This document shows, in pieces, positions 39,705 to 51,487 of a DNA stretch of 64,000 bases. The stretch comes from Prochlorococcus marinus str. MIT 0917 (GTDB lineage Bacteria; Cyanobacteriota; Cyanobacteriia; PCC-6307; Cyanobiaceae). The stretch lies in assembly GCF_027359575.1 (NCBI RefSeq), contig NZ_CP114784.1:1859819-1923818 (forward strand), given 5' to 3'. Numbering within the stretch: the first letter of the stretch is position 1; each line of letters begins with the position of its first letter. Both the position numbers and the translations under genes were made by a program. The notes under the pieces were generated by a model. The model did not search any database. It worked only from the letters and a program-made list of their open reading frames with translations, and was not told the DNA's origin.

Positions 39705-40412
39705 TTGTCAACAGTATTAATCACAGGCGCCTCAAGAGGAATTGGGAAAGCAACTGCTAAGGCTTTTGCTAATTCTGGATGGGATTTGCTACTTCTAGCT
39801 AGATCTGAAGATGACCTAGAAAAAATTGTCGAAGAAATTGAAAACAATAAAATTAAGGTCTTCTACAAATCCATTGATCTTAGTAATCCTAAAAATATAT
39901 CTAAGGGAATAGCTGAATTAATGAATAATGGCTTGATTCCCTCAGTTCTAATAAATAATGCTGGAGTTGCTTGGACTGGAGATCTTTTATCCATGCCACT
40001 TGAAAAATGGGAATGGATTATTCAAATGAATCTCACCAGTATCTTCCAGGTTTGCTCCGATGTAGTTCCTTTCATGAGAAAAAAAGGGGGATTAGTTATA
40101 AACGTTAGTAGTCATGCTTCTCGAAATGTTTTTCCACAATGGGGTGCCTATTGTGTTTCCAAAGCAGCTTTAGCAAGTTTTACAAAATGTTTGGCAGAAG
40201 AAGAACGTAAGAATTTAATACGAGCATGCACACTTACTCTTGGATCTGTAAATTCATCTCTTTGGGATTCTGACTCTGTTGGTATGCAATTTGATAGAGA
40301 TTCGATGCTATCAGTTGATCAAGTTGCATTTGAACTGTTACATCTTGCTAGTCAACCGATTAATCAAATTATCGAGGATGTAACTCTGATGCCTTCTGCA
40401 GGGGCACTTTAA
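39705..40412 (+). CDS. Short-chain dehydrogenase/reductase
   Basis: An NAD(P)-dependent SDR of about 235 residues. TGASRGIG near the N-terminus, the INNAGVAW motif, the catalytic serine in NVSSHAS and YxxxK in AYCVSKAALA are all present. Possible starts are TTG 39690 and TTG 39705; the latter gives the usual short N-terminus before VLITGASRG. Neither has a strong ribosome-binding site, and an ATG at 39686 is out of frame. Substrate unknown; its position after accA allows a role in lipid or isoprenoid metabolism. Confidence 0.75.
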   Translation: MSTVLITGASRGIGKATAKAFANSGWDLLLLARSEDDLEKIVEEIENNKIKVFYKSIDLSNPKNISKGIAELMNNGLIPSVLINNAGVAWTGDLLSMPLEKWEWIIQMNLTSIFQVCSDVVPFMRKKGGLVINVSSHASRNVFPQWGAYCVSKAALASFTKCLAEEERKNLIRACTLTLGSVNSSLWDSDSVGMQFDRDSMLSVDQVAFELLHLASQPINQIIEDVTLMPSAGAL

Positions 40413-40442
40413 GCTTAGAGAAATTATAAATTATATCCTTGA

Positions 40443-41117
40443 TTAATTTTGCTCTCTTATTTCGCGTACAAGAGATTCAACTTTATTGATATCTTTAATA
40501 CCTGGAGATATCTCTAGTCGACTAGAGGCATCAACTCCATCAGGTCTAAGCTTAGAAAAAATTTCAGGTATTATTTCAGCAGATATTCCACCAGCTAAGA
40601 TCCAAGGAGCTTTAAAAGTTTTATTAATTAGTAAGTCTATTGGGACTCTATTTCCAGTCCCTCCAAGTGATTTATTATCCCAGGCATCTATGAGAATAGC
40701 ATCAATATTCTTCTCGTATTGACTTATTTTTTCTAAATCATGAATAGATTTTAACCTGAAAGCTTTCCATAATTTTATTGTTGGAAATTTATTCTTTAAT
40801 TCACGACAATAATCAACTGATTCATTCCCATGTAATTGGATTACTGATGGAGGGGTTGATCTGTTATTTATACATTTGACTTCCTCTAGTTTTTCATTTG
40901 CTATTACTAGTACTTTTTCAATAATTGAAGAAGCTTTTTCTACTTCATTAAAAATTTTTATACATTCTTCTTCTTCTACAAAACGAGGTGAATTTTTAAC
41001 GCCAATAACTCCAATAGCATTTATTTTTAATTGAGCTATAGATTTTGCTTGTGAAGCCTTTGTTAGTCCACAAATTTTTATTGCTGTTGACGTTTTAGAA
41101 GTGGATTTTCTGATCAT
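40443..41117 (-). CDS. trpF: Phosphoribosylanthranilate isomerase
   Basis: TIM-barrel enzyme of tryptophan synthesis, 224 residues, isomerising PRA to CdRP. The KICGLTKASQAKS opening, VIQLHGNESVDYC and LAGGISAEI motifs are all recognisable, with GVDASSRLEISPGIKD at the C-terminus. It lies alone on the minus strand, convergent with the SDR gene and divergent from the site-2 protease gene. Confidence 0.93.
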   Translation of the reverse strand: MIRKSTSKTSTAIKICGLTKASQAKSIAQLKINAIGVIGVKNSPRFVEEEECIKIFNEVEKASSIIEKVLVIANEKLEEVKCINNRSTPPSVIQLHGNESVDYCRELKNKFPTIKLWKAFRLKSIHDLEKISQYEKNIDAILIDAWDNKSLGGTGNRVPIDLLINKTFKAPWILAGGISAEIIPEIFSKLRPDGVDASSRLEISPGIKDINKVESLVREIREQN

Positions 41118-41180
41118 TACCAGAACTTTTATTAGGATTGATTTAAATAGATTTTATTGAGAGATTGGAGGAATTTAAGC

Positions 41181-42419
41181 TTGGGTAGTTGGGAAGTTAT
41201 GAAAATCAGAGGTATTCCTTTGAGAATCCATCCAAGTTGGTTTTTGGTCTTCTTATATTTTACTTTGTCAGCCAGAGATCAGTTCGAGTCTCTTTTGGAT
41301 GGTCAAGCATCTGTATGGAATGGATGGGTGATTGGTGCTTTGACCTCTTCTCTTTTGTTTATATCTGTTTTATTGCATGAATTGGCTCATTCTTTTGTGG
41401 CAATTGGAGAAGGTCTAAAAGTTAGAAACATAACACTTTTTTTTCTTGGAGGTATGGCAAATCTTGAAAATGAATGTCCGACATCAAAAGGAAGTTTTAA
41501 AATCGCAATTTCAGGTCCCGCTGTTAGTCTTTTATTGGCTTTCTTAATGCTTTTATTAAGTAATAATTTATCAGTATCAAATATCATTCTGTCTAATTTA
41601 TTTAAACAGGTTGGTAGTCTCAATCTTTTGATAGGTGTATTTAATTTGCTTCCGATAATTCCTCTTGATGGGGGCATAATATTAAAATCTTTAATTTGGT
41701 ACTTTACAGGGAGTAAAAGAGCAGGGATTAAAGGAGCTATAGCTTCTGCAAGATTAATTTCTTTTCTAGCTATTTTTATTGGTATATTAAACTTATTTAG
41801 GGGCAACTTATATATTGCAATTTGCTTTTCTATAATTGGTTTATTTGTTTTTTCTTCATCTAAATCACAGAGCCAAATTATTCAAATACAAAAGATATTA
41901 TCTGAATTACATGTAAATCAAGTTTGTAGTCGTTCATACAGGGTTCTAGAGGATCATTTGCCTGTGAAAGTTTTATCTAAATATAGTTCATTGAATAAAG
42001 CTAATATCTTGAATGAAGAATGGATTCTATTGTGCAGAGAAGGGCGATGGACCGGCTATGTTAATGAAAAAATCTTACAGAATATTTCTGTTCAATACTG
42101 GGATAAAAAATTTCTTTATGAGTTTTCTTCCCCAATAAATGAATTGCCATCAATTAGTGACAAAGAATCATTATGGAAGGCAATAATAAAAATAGAAAAA
42201 ACAAATTATGGAAGACTACTGGTCCTATCAGTTTCTGGCCTTCCTCTTGGAACTTTAGATAGAGTAGATATAGGCAAAGCAGTACTAAAAAAAATAGGAT
42301 TGAATCTTCCAGATCAATTAATTAAAATTGCAAGAAAAGATAATATTTATCCAATAGGATTAAATCTATTTAATATTGCCCAATCAATGGCTTCTAGTGA
42401 TTTAGAAAAGGATCAATAA
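41181..42419 (+). CDS. Site-2 protease family zinc metalloprotease (M50)
   Basis: A polytopic intramembrane protease. HELAHSF (HExxH) lies in the second helix, and LLPIIPLDGG supplies the third metal ligand. The last 170 residues are soluble and look like a degenerate CBS pair (VNQVCSRSYRVLEDHLPVK and following). The frame opens at TTG 41157, but TTG 41181 has GGAGG 9 bases upstream and is preferred. Substrate unknown; such proteases cleave anti-sigma factors or membrane regulators. Overlaps the convergent lipoate-ligase-like gene by 7 bases. Confidence 0.82.
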   Translation: MGSWEVMKIRGIPLRIHPSWFLVFLYFTLSARDQFESLLDGQASVWNGWVIGALTSSLLFISVLLHELAHSFVAIGEGLKVRNITLFFLGGMANLENECPTSKGSFKIAISGPAVSLLLAFLMLLLSNNLSVSNIILSNLFKQVGSLNLLIGVFNLLPIIPLDGGIILKSLIWYFTGSKRAGIKGAIASARLISFLAIFIGILNLFRGNLYIAICFSIIGLFVFSSSKSQSQIIQIQKILSELHVNQVCSRSYRVLEDHLPVKVLSKYSSLNKANILNEEWILLCREGRWTGYVNEKILQNISVQYWDKKFLYEFSSPINELPSISDKESLWKAIIKIEKTNYGRLLVLSVSGLPLGTLDRVDIGKAVLKKIGLNLPDQLIKIARKDNIYPIGLNLFNIAQSMASSDLEKDQ

Positions 42420-43162
42420 TGATTTATTTTTTTGAATTTATCTATAGCCAAACTTTTTATTATCTCTTGATCTTTTTCATCTAATGTATAATTAGATAAC
42501 TTTATGTTGGGCCATGTTTTGCCTATAGATTGTTTAAGAAAATTTATCACTTTCTCTTTCTCTTTGATTTCATTTTTTATCTTTGGTGGATCTGCGTTGA
42601 AAACTTTTTTCCATAATTGTTTTGACGGTTCCATTAAGATTTCTCCATGCTGAAGCAAGTGCCCCTTTTTCCAGTACTGAGCACTTCCAATATGCTTGTT
42701 TTTATCTTCATCAACCAAGTCAGCTAGTGTTGAAGTTGAAAAACAATTACTATTAGATATATTCACAGGTTGATTCCCAAAAAATAGATCTACGCCAGCT
42801 TTTTTAAAACCATCTTTTAGCCATTGCGTTGTCTTTAAATATGATTCTTTTTTATTTCTCGGTGGATATTTCCATATAAGAGCGTAAGTGAGTCCTCTGC
42901 TATGAAGAACAGCTTTCCCTCCACTAGGTCTTCTTACAATTTTTAACTGTTCATTTTTTAAAAGTTCAATCCATTTCCTTGGCAGTTCTTTTTGATTTTT
43001 TCCAATGGATAACCAGTCTCCATCCCATGTGTAAAAACGTATTGCCATATTAAAATTATGGTAAGTGAATGATTTCTCTAATAGGAAGAGATCAATTGCC
43101 ATTTGCTCTGGCCCACTTAATTCAAGAGGATTTAAATAAAGGACTTCTTCTATATTGTTCAT
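42413..43162 (-). CDS. Lipoate-protein ligase A-like protein
   Basis: A 249-residue member of the LplA/BirA/LipB fold. Key motifs are the RRPSGGKAVLH loop that binds lipoyl-AMP and GSAQYWKKGHLLQHGEILM, which contains the ligand-loop glycine and the histidine. It probably attaches lipoate to lipoyl domains of 2-oxoacid dehydrogenases or glycine cleavage H protein, but members of this fold can also be octanoyltransferases. It is isolated on the minus strand. Confidence 0.78.
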   Translation of the reverse strand: MNNIEEVLYLNPLELSGPEQMAIDLFLLEKSFTYHNFNMAIRFYTWDGDWLSIGKNQKELPRKWIELLKNEQLKIVRRPSGGKAVLHSRGLTYALIWKYPPRNKKESYLKTTQWLKDGFKKAGVDLFFGNQPVNISNSNCFSTSTLADLVDEDKNKHIGSAQYWKKGHLLQHGEILMEPSKQLWKKVFNADPPKIKNEIKEKEKVINFLKQSIGKTWPNIKLSNYTLDEKDQEIIKSLAIDKFKKINHY

Positions 43163-43316
43163 TTTAATTTTTAGTTTTTCATCATAAAAACGTCAGTTTA
43201 TTTATACTCCTTTATTTATTTTCTTTTTGAATTTATAAATGCATTGGAAAAAGTCAAAGAATTGATTCCATTATTAATTAAGTTACCATGAAAAAATCGA
43301 GACATTTTAATTTGAT

Positions 43317-43721
43317 TTGGGACAACCTCAACGAATCGAAGAGCCATTCAGAAGGAAGCGTTCAAAAAGAATTAACAAAAGCATTCCTTCAGTAAATAAA
43401 AAAATTGATGCTTTTACTAAAGTTTCTGAATTTCAGAAAGAAGAAGTTAGGCGAGAGCTTCTATATAGCTATGTGGGATTAATTTTGAAGTGTGGATTAT
43501 TTATTGTATTTTCAACTAGCCTCGTGAACTTAGGACTTGCTTCTCATCAACGCGTGAATAGAAATCTAGAGTTGTCATATCTATTAGAAAAAGAATCAAA
43601 AAAACTTCACAAGTTAAGACTACGTTTTGATGAAATGTTTACTAATGGTGGAGAACAAAGTTTCTTTAAGGAGCAAGATCAGTGGATTACTCCAAATAGT
43701 GTCAGAGTTATCTGGCGATGA
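43317..43721 (+). CDS. Small single-pass membrane protein, unknown
   Basis: A 134-residue protein with a strongly basic N-terminus (residues 1-70), one membrane helix (YVGLILKCGLFIVFSTSLVNLGL, starting near 50) and a helical C-terminal part that may form a coiled coil (LLEKESKKLHKLRLRF). The only usable start is TTG 43317, with a stop codon just upstream and no clear ribosome-binding site. An ATG at 43288 is in another frame. It precedes por on the same strand, 69 bases away. Confidence 0.6.
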   Translation: MGQPQRIEEPFRRKRSKRINKSIPSVNKKIDAFTKVSEFQKEEVRRELLYSYVGLILKCGLFIVFSTSLVNLGLASHQRVNRNLELSYLLEKESKKLHKLRLRFDEMFTNGGEQSFFKEQDQWITPNSVRVIWR

Positions 43722-43790
43722 TTAACTTTGCTTCTGTTCGGTTTAGATTTATGTTTGAAAATTGATTAAAAATAGTTTTTACTAAAGAAT

Positions 43791-44804
43791 ATGGCTCTAG
43801 TACAAGCTGCACCAGGAACTGTCTTAATTACTGGAACAACATCAGGAGTTGGACTATATGCAACAAAGTCTTTAGTAGATAGGGGTTGGAGGGTTATTAC
43901 GGCAAATAGATGTTCTGTTAGAGCTGAAGCTTCTGCGTCAGCAGTTGGATTACCTACTAATAGTCCAAGACAACTTAAACATATACAGATTGATCTTGGC
44001 GACCTAGATAGCGTTCGCAATGGGGCTAAAAGTCTTCTAGAGGATTTGGAAAAGCCATTGGATGCTTTGGTTTGTAATGCGGCTGTATATCTTCCTCGTT
44101 TAAAAAAACCTTTGAGATCTCCCCAGGGATATGAAATATCAATGGCAACAAATCATTTTGGACATTTTTTATTAATTCAGTTACTTTTAGAAAATCTTAG
44201 TAAGTCTTCAAGACCAGTCTGGAAGGGAAGATCTTGGGGAGTGGAATCATCTCGAGTAGTTATCTTAGGAACTGTAACTGCTAACAATAAAGAACTTGGA
44301 GGAAAAATCCCAATACCAGCACCTGCTGATCTAGGAAATCTATCTGGCTTTGAAGAAGGATTTTGTGACCCTATATCAATGGCAAGTGGTAAAAAATTCA
44401 AACCAGGGAAAGCATATAAAGATAGTAAGTTATGCAATATGATTACAACCCAAGAATTACATAGGAGATTTAATTCTTCTCCAATTCTTTTTAGCTCTCT
44501 TTATCCTGGGTGTGTAGCTAATACCAGATTATTTAGAAATACTCCTAAACTCTTTCAGTGGTTGTTCCCCTGGTTTCAGAAATTAATAACTGGAGGTTTT
44601 GTAAGTGAAGCGCTTGCTGGGGACAGGGTAGCCCAAGTCGTTTCAGATCCTCAATTTGCTATTTCTGGCGTTCATTGGAGCTGGGGTAATAGACAGCGCA
44701 AAGACAGACAACAATTTTCCCAAGAATTGTCCGATCGAGTGACAGATCCAGTGACTTCTAGAAAAGTTTGGGAGTTATCTATGGAATTAGTTGGTCTGAA
44801 ATAA
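43791..44804 (+). CDS. por: Light-dependent protochlorophyllide oxidoreductase
   Basis: Reduces protochlorophyllide to chlorophyllide when light is present. This 337-residue SDR has the NADPH motif [13 protein letters not shown], the NATNHFGHF-type segment and YKDSKLCN, the YxxxK catalytic pair. Length and motifs are standard for POR. It is convergent with chlL, so both enzyme types for the same step are encoded adjacently. Confidence 0.97.
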   Translation: MALVQAAPGTVLITGTTSGVGLYATKSLVDRGWRVITANRCSVRAEASASAVGLPTNSPRQLKHIQIDLGDLDSVRNGAKSLLEDLEKPLDALVCNAAVYLPRLKKPLRSPQGYEISMATNHFGHFLLIQLLLENLSKSSRPVWKGRSWGVESSRVVILGTVTANNKELGGKIPIPAPADLGNLSGFEEGFCDPISMASGKKFKPGKAYKDSKLCNMITTQELHRRFNSSPILFSSLYPGCVANTRLFRNTPKLFQWLFPWFQKLITGGFVSEALAGDRVAQVVSDPQFAISGVHWSWGNRQRKDRQQFSQELSDRVTDPVTSRKVWELSMELVGLK

Positions 44805-44820
44805 ACCTTTAACCAGTTCT

Positions 44821-47323
<2,503 letters not shown>

Positions 47324-47327
47324 TCTT

Positions 47328-48905
47328 ATGGAATTAACTCTCTGGACATACGAAGGACCTCCGCATATTGGAGCGATGAGGATAGCTACGTCGATGAAAA
47401 AACTACATTATGTTTTACATGCCCCTCAAGGGGATACTTACGCTGACCTTCTTTTCACTATGATTGAACGCCGCGGAAGTAGACCACCTGTAACTTATAC
47501 AACTTTTCAAGCTAGAGATTTAGGCGGTGATACAGCAGAGCTTGTAAAAGGACATATAAAGGAAGCCGTAGACAGGTTTAAGCCAGAGACTCTTTTAGTT
47601 GGCGAAAGTTGTACAGCTGAATTAATTCAAGATCAGCCTGGATCATTAGCAAAAGGTATGGGCTTTGATATCCCAATTGTCAGCCTCGAATTACCTGCGT
47701 ATAGCAAAAAGGAAAACTGGGGTGGATCTGAGACCTTTTATCAAATCGTAAGAACTTTACTCAAAGACCAATCGAATGAATCCAAGCATACGTGGCAGGA
47801 GGAAAAAAGAAGACCGAGAGTAAATTTACTTGGCCCAACTTTGCTTGGCTTTAGATGTCGAGATGATGTTTTAGAAATACAAAAATTACTTGGTCAGTAC
47901 GGGATAGATGTCAATGTTGTAGCGCCATTAGGAGCATCACCGGCAGATATAATGCGAATCCCCAATGCTGATGTGAATGTTTGCCTCTATCCAGAAATAG
48001 CGGAGTCAACTTGTATTTGGCTTGAAAGAAATTTAAATATTCCTTTTACAACAACAGTTCCTCTTGGCGTCGGGGCAACCCAGGATTTCCTTAAAGAATT
48101 ACATGAAGTTTTAGAGATGGAAATCCCTCAATCAGTAAACGAATCTAATAATTCAAAATTAACATGGTACTCGAATTCAGTGGATTCAAATTACTTAACA
48201 GGAAAAAGAGTCTTTATTTTTGGGGACGGAACACACGCTCTTGCTGCAGCAAGAATTGCTACTGAGGAACTTGGCTTTAAAGTTGTTGGCCTAGGAACTT
48301 ATAGTCGTGAAATGGCTAGGAAAGTTCGTCCAGCCGCTAAGGCACTTGGCTTAGAGGCATTGATAACAAATGACTACTTAGAAGTTGAAGATGCGATAAA
48401 AGAAACATCTCCAGAGCTAGTCCTTGGTACACAAATGGAGCGACATAGTGCAAAAAGACTTGGCATACCATGTGCAGTAATCAGCACACCAATGCATGTG
48501 CAGGATGTACCTGCTCGATATAGCCCTCAGATGGGTTGGGAGGGGGCAAATGTCATTTTTGACGACTGGGTGCATCCCCTGATGATGGGACTCGAGGAAC
48601 ATTTAATTGGAATGTTTAAGCATGACTTTGAATTTGTTGACGGTCATCAAAGTCACTTAGGCCATTTAGGTGGAAAAGGAACTGAAAATATTAATCAAGG
48701 AGTTAAAACTACAATTTCGAATGATTCAACAAATACAAGTAATAATCCTATATGGACACATGAAGGTGAAAGAGAACTTTCGAAAATCCCATTTTTCGTT
48801 AGAGGTAAAGTAAGGAGAAATACAGAGAATTATGCGCGCCAAGCGGGATGTAGAGAAATCAACGAAGAAACTCTTTATGATGCTAAGGCTCATTATAAAG
48901 CCTAA
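47328..48905 (+). CDS. chlB: Light-independent protochlorophyllide reductase, ChlB subunit
   Basis: The 525-residue partner of ChlN in the catalytic heterotetramer. It opens with [20 protein letters not shown], has [14 protein letters not shown], and ends in a C-terminal domain ([17 protein letters not shown]) typical of ChlB. Length is standard. Followed after 10 bases by a convergent HTH-like gene and then the carboxysome region. Confidence 0.96.
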   Translation: MELTLWTYEGPPHIGAMRIATSMKKLHYVLHAPQGDTYADLLFTMIERRGSRPPVTYTTFQARDLGGDTAELVKGHIKEAVDRFKPETLLVGESCTAELIQDQPGSLAKGMGFDIPIVSLELPAYSKKENWGGSETFYQIVRTLLKDQSNESKHTWQEEKRRPRVNLLGPTLLGFRCRDDVLEIQKLLGQYGIDVNVVAPLGASPADIMRIPNADVNVCLYPEIAESTCIWLERNLNIPFTTTVPLGVGATQDFLKELHEVLEMEIPQSVNESNNSKLTWYSNSVDSNYLTGKRVFIFGDGTHALAAARIATEELGFKVVGLGTYSREMARKVRPAAKALGLEALITNDYLEVEDAIKETSPELVLGTQMERHSAKRLGIPCAVISTPMHVQDVPARYSPQMGWEGANVIFDDWVHPLMMGLEEHLIGMFKHDFEFVDGHQSHLGHLGGKGTENINQGVKTTISNDSTNTSNNPIWTHEGERELSKIPFFVRGKVRRNTENYARQAGCREINEETLYDAKAHYKA

Positions 48906-48915
48906 TTTGGTCATC

Positions 48916-49281
48916 CTAATTACGCCAATGAGAACTTTCTTGGCTTGATTTGATTAATCTCCAAACATTTCTTGATAACTTCTTAGCAATAAGACCACCT
49001 CTCTCAACTTTTGAGGAGCCTGGTCTAACGCCTAAAAGTTTTGATACTTCTGTAGTGCTTAGTGGGGCTCCTGTTTCTATAGCTAGAGAAGTTAGTTCAA
49101 GTCTTTGGCGCAGCTCATATGTATCACATTTTTCGTCTTCTTTTAACCAATTCAAGTCGGCAATACCTTTGTCAGATAATTTTTGCATAAGACTTAATGA
49201 GACTAAGCCAAGCGCTTGCTCCGGATTGATTTCAGCGTTTGAGTTATTGTTTTTCGGATCCTTTGGCTGAGGTAAAGACAT
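48916..49281 (-). CDS. Cyanobacterial HTH-like protein, unknown
   Basis: A 121-residue protein between chlB and csoS1D. Residues 70-110 (GAPLSTTEVSKLLGVRPGS, then VWRLIK) resemble a small winged helix that binds DNA. The N-terminus is polar and low-complexity. I recognise no named family. Its position next to carboxysome and chlorophyll genes makes it a possible regulator, but this is inference. Confidence 0.6.
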   Translation of the reverse strand: MSLPQPKDPKNNNSNAEINPEQALGLVSLSLMQKLSDKGIADLNWLKEDEKCDTYELRQRLELTSLAIETGAPLSTTEVSKLLGVRPGSSKVERGGLIAKKLSRNVWRLIKSSQESSHWRN

Positions 49282-49382
49282 TCTTCAATCAGATCTATTT
49301 ATATTGAATTTATCGGCTTAAATTCAGCATGCAAGTCTAAATTGCTGGCTAAAAAGACAATCTTTGAGGTAGTATCCCGCCC

Positions 49383-50159
49383 ATGACAAGATTCGCCACA
49401 TTTGAAAATAATGAAAGGCGTCTAGGTGGCAGCCAGAGAGTTACTGGTGCAGAAGTAAATGAATATCTTGCTGACGATCCCAAAAGAGTCATAACAACTG
49501 ACTCGGAAAAATCGTTAGTTGCTCGTCAAGCAAGTCATGTAAAACAAATTGAATTAAGAACATATGTATTCCTAGATTCTTTGCAACCTCAACTTGCGGC
49601 TTATATGGGAACTGCAAGTTCAGGCTTTTTACCCATACCTGGTGATGCTTGTCTTTGGATGGAGGTTTCTCCGGGAATGGCTGTGCACAGGGTTACAGAT
49701 ATCGCACTAAAAGCCAGCAATGTTCGATTAGGACAAATGATCGTTGAAAGGGCATTTGGATCACTTGCTCTTTATCACAGAGATCAGAGCACAGTTCTAC
49801 ATTCGGGAGATGTAGTTTTAGATGCAATAGGAAGCACAATTGATAGGAGAACTAATCCTCAAGTTACTTGGACTGAAGTTATTCGAGCTATTACTCCGGA
49901 TCATGCTGTTTTAATTAATCGCCAAAATAGACGTGGCTCAATGATTCAATCCGGTATGAGTATGTTTATTCTTGAGACTGAACCAGCTGGATATGTTTTG
50001 ATGGCTGCAAACGAGGCGGAGAAGGCATCAAATATCACAATTGTAGATGTGAAAGGAGTTGGCGCTTTTGGAAGACTCACTTTGGCGGGTAAAGAGGGTG
50101 ACGTTGAGGAGGCTGCAGCGGCTGCGATGAGATCTATTGATCAAATAAATAGAAATTAA
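49383..50159 (+). CDS. csoS1D: Carboxysome shell protein CsoS1D (tandem BMC domain)
   Basis: A 258-residue protein with two consecutive BMC domains (about 50-155 and 155-258) after a flexible N-terminus. It corresponds to CsoS1D first described from Prochlorococcus MED4, which forms a pseudohexameric trimer with a gated pore. The gate residues E120/R121 of MED4 align with E122/R123 here (MIVERAFGS). It is placed upstream of the main operon and transcribed separately, converging on rdgB with a 4-base overlap. Confidence 0.92.
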   Translation: MTRFATFENNERRLGGSQRVTGAEVNEYLADDPKRVITTDSEKSLVARQASHVKQIELRTYVFLDSLQPQLAAYMGTASSGFLPIPGDACLWMEVSPGMAVHRVTDIALKASNVRLGQMIVERAFGSLALYHRDQSTVLHSGDVVLDAIGSTIDRRTNPQVTWTEVIRAITPDHAVLINRQNRRGSMIQSGMSMFILETEPAGYVLMAANEAEKASNITIVDVKGVGAFGRLTLAGKEGDVEEAAAAAMRSIDQINRN

Positions 50160-50746
50160 TTATTTTTAATTCCTATAGCTTTCAAAAGGTAAGGAGCTAA
50201 TTCTCTAGCTGCTTTCCCTCTGCTTCCATGTTTTGATAGTTGTGCATTATTTAATTCTCCATAAGTGCAATTAGTTTCACGAACCCAAAATAATGATTCA
50301 AATTCCCCATTTGGATAAGCAGGTTTTTTTAAAATTTCACCCCAGCAAATTCCTATTGTATTTTTGATTATCTCTCCACGGTTAGTGCAAAGCACCATTA
50401 CGCTGCATACTTTTGCGCTTCTATAAGGACTGTCTCCAAGAGCAGTTAGAATCTTCTCTATCTTTTTTTCATTTGTTTCGGCAAGTCGCGCAGAAAAGAT
50501 ACCGGGAGCATTACCAAGAGAATCAATCTCAAGTCCAGAATCATCTGCAATAGTCCAACTGTTTGTTAATGCTGCTGCTGCTTTCGCTTTCAATATTGCA
50601 TTGTCCAGGTAAGTTTTTCCTGTTTCTTCAACATCTAAAGAACTAGGTTGTTTTTTAACTTCAATTGGTAGCTGCCCAAGCATTGCCTCTATCTCGGCAA
50701 CCTTCTTGGGATTACCACTAGCAATGGTTATTAGTGGTTTTTTCAA
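50156..50746 (-). CDS. rdgB: Non-canonical purine NTP pyrophosphatase (RdgB/HAM1)
   Basis: House-cleaning enzyme of 196 residues that removes ITP, dITP and XTP. Key motifs are [16 protein letters not shown] at the N-terminus, [11 protein letters not shown], and [17 protein letters not shown]. All are standard. It is the only non-carboxysome gene between csoS1D and csoS1, which may explain why csoS1D is transcribed separately. Confidence 0.95.
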   Translation of the reverse strand: MKKPLITIASGNPKKVAEIEAMLGQLPIEVKKQPSSLDVEETGKTYLDNAILKAKAAAALTNSWTIADDSGLEIDSLGNAPGIFSARLAETNEKKIEKILTALGDSPYRSAKVCSVMVLCTNRGEIIKNTIGICWGEILKKPAYPNGEFESLFWVRETNCTYGELNNAQLSKHGSRGKAARELAPYLLKAIGIKNN

Positions 50747-51103
50747 ATGGAATAATTTAACTAGTCTTATATAGTCTTACAAGAAGAAGTCAAAAACAAT
50801 AGTCGTTGAATTTTATAGATGATTTTGAGACAGTTTTTGGGCGAACATTCCAACCCTGACATAGCCAGGAAGCTGTCTCGTGGGTAAAAATAACTACATG
50901 AACTTGTTTACGCAATGCAATATCAGTATGTCCTGACTGTTGATCGAACAGTGTTACTCAACTGTCGTAGCAAGGGTGATAAGCTCAGCTTATGAATAAG
51001 ACTAGAAACTGTAATCAGCGCTATTAGAAAATCCCCTTGACTAATTGCTCTTTGACGGGCCATTGTCCCTCCTGAACATTCCATCCCTTTACAGAAATAG
51101 GAC
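50747..51103 (+). promoter_or_regulatory. Upstream regulatory region of the carboxysome operon
   Basis: No gene here. Two dyads are seen: ACTGTT-N5-AACAGT at 50936-50952 and ATAAGCT-C-AGCTTAT at 50980-50994. Both contain a T-N11-A pattern typical of LysR-type regulators, and the second reads TAA-N7-TTA, which fits the TNA-N7-TNA CbbR consensus. Their centres are 43 bases apart, about four helical turns. TTGACT at 51037-51042 could be a -35 element, but no strong -10 partner was found. Confidence 0.6.
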
Positions 51104-51415
51104 ATGGCTAGCGAAACAATGGGTATTGCTCTCGGCATGATCGAGACACGCGGATTAGTACCAGCTATTGAAGCTGCTGACGCGATGACCAAGGCAGCAG
51201 AAGTGCGCTTGATTGGTCGTGAGTTTGTTGGTGGTGGTTACGTTACAGTTTTAGTTCGCGGAGAAACTGGTGCTGTAAACGCAGCAGTTCGTGCAGGCGC
51301 AGACGCTTGTGAGCGTGTAGGTGACGGACTCGTTGCAGCTCACATCATTGCTCGTCCTCATCGTGAAGTTGAGCCAGCTTTGGGTAACGGTAACTTCTTA
51401 GGTCAGAAGGACTGA
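51104..51415 (+). CDS. csoS1: Carboxysome shell hexamer protein CsoS1
   Basis: The major shell facet protein, a single BMC domain of 103 residues (GIALGMIETRGLVPAIEAAD) with GGGYVTVLVRGETGAVNAAV. Six subunits form the hexagonal tile with a small central pore. First gene of the main operon. The short C-terminal tail after the BMC core differs from the CsoS1E-type paralogue at 57970. ATG start preceded by AGGA. Confidence 0.97.
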   Translation: MASETMGIALGMIETRGLVPAIEAADAMTKAAEVRLIGREFVGGGYVTVLVRGETGAVNAAVRAGADACERVGDGLVAAHIIARPHREVEPALGNGNFLGQKD

Positions 51416-51424
51416 ATTTTGACT

Positions 51425-51446
51425 AAGTCCTAAGAGGAGAGGACTT
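51425..51446 (+). promoter_or_regulatory. Hairpin between csoS1 and cbbL
   Basis: AAGTCCT (51425-51431) and AGGACTT (51440-51446) form a 7-bp stem with an 8-base loop, followed by TTTCAAATTTT. It could stabilise the csoS1 mRNA end or attenuate transcription so that csoS1 is made in excess of cbbL. It sits 42 bases before cbbL. Confidence 0.5.
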
Positions 51447-51487
51447 TTCAAATTTTCAACCTTCTAACTAATTAACAGGAGCTATCA

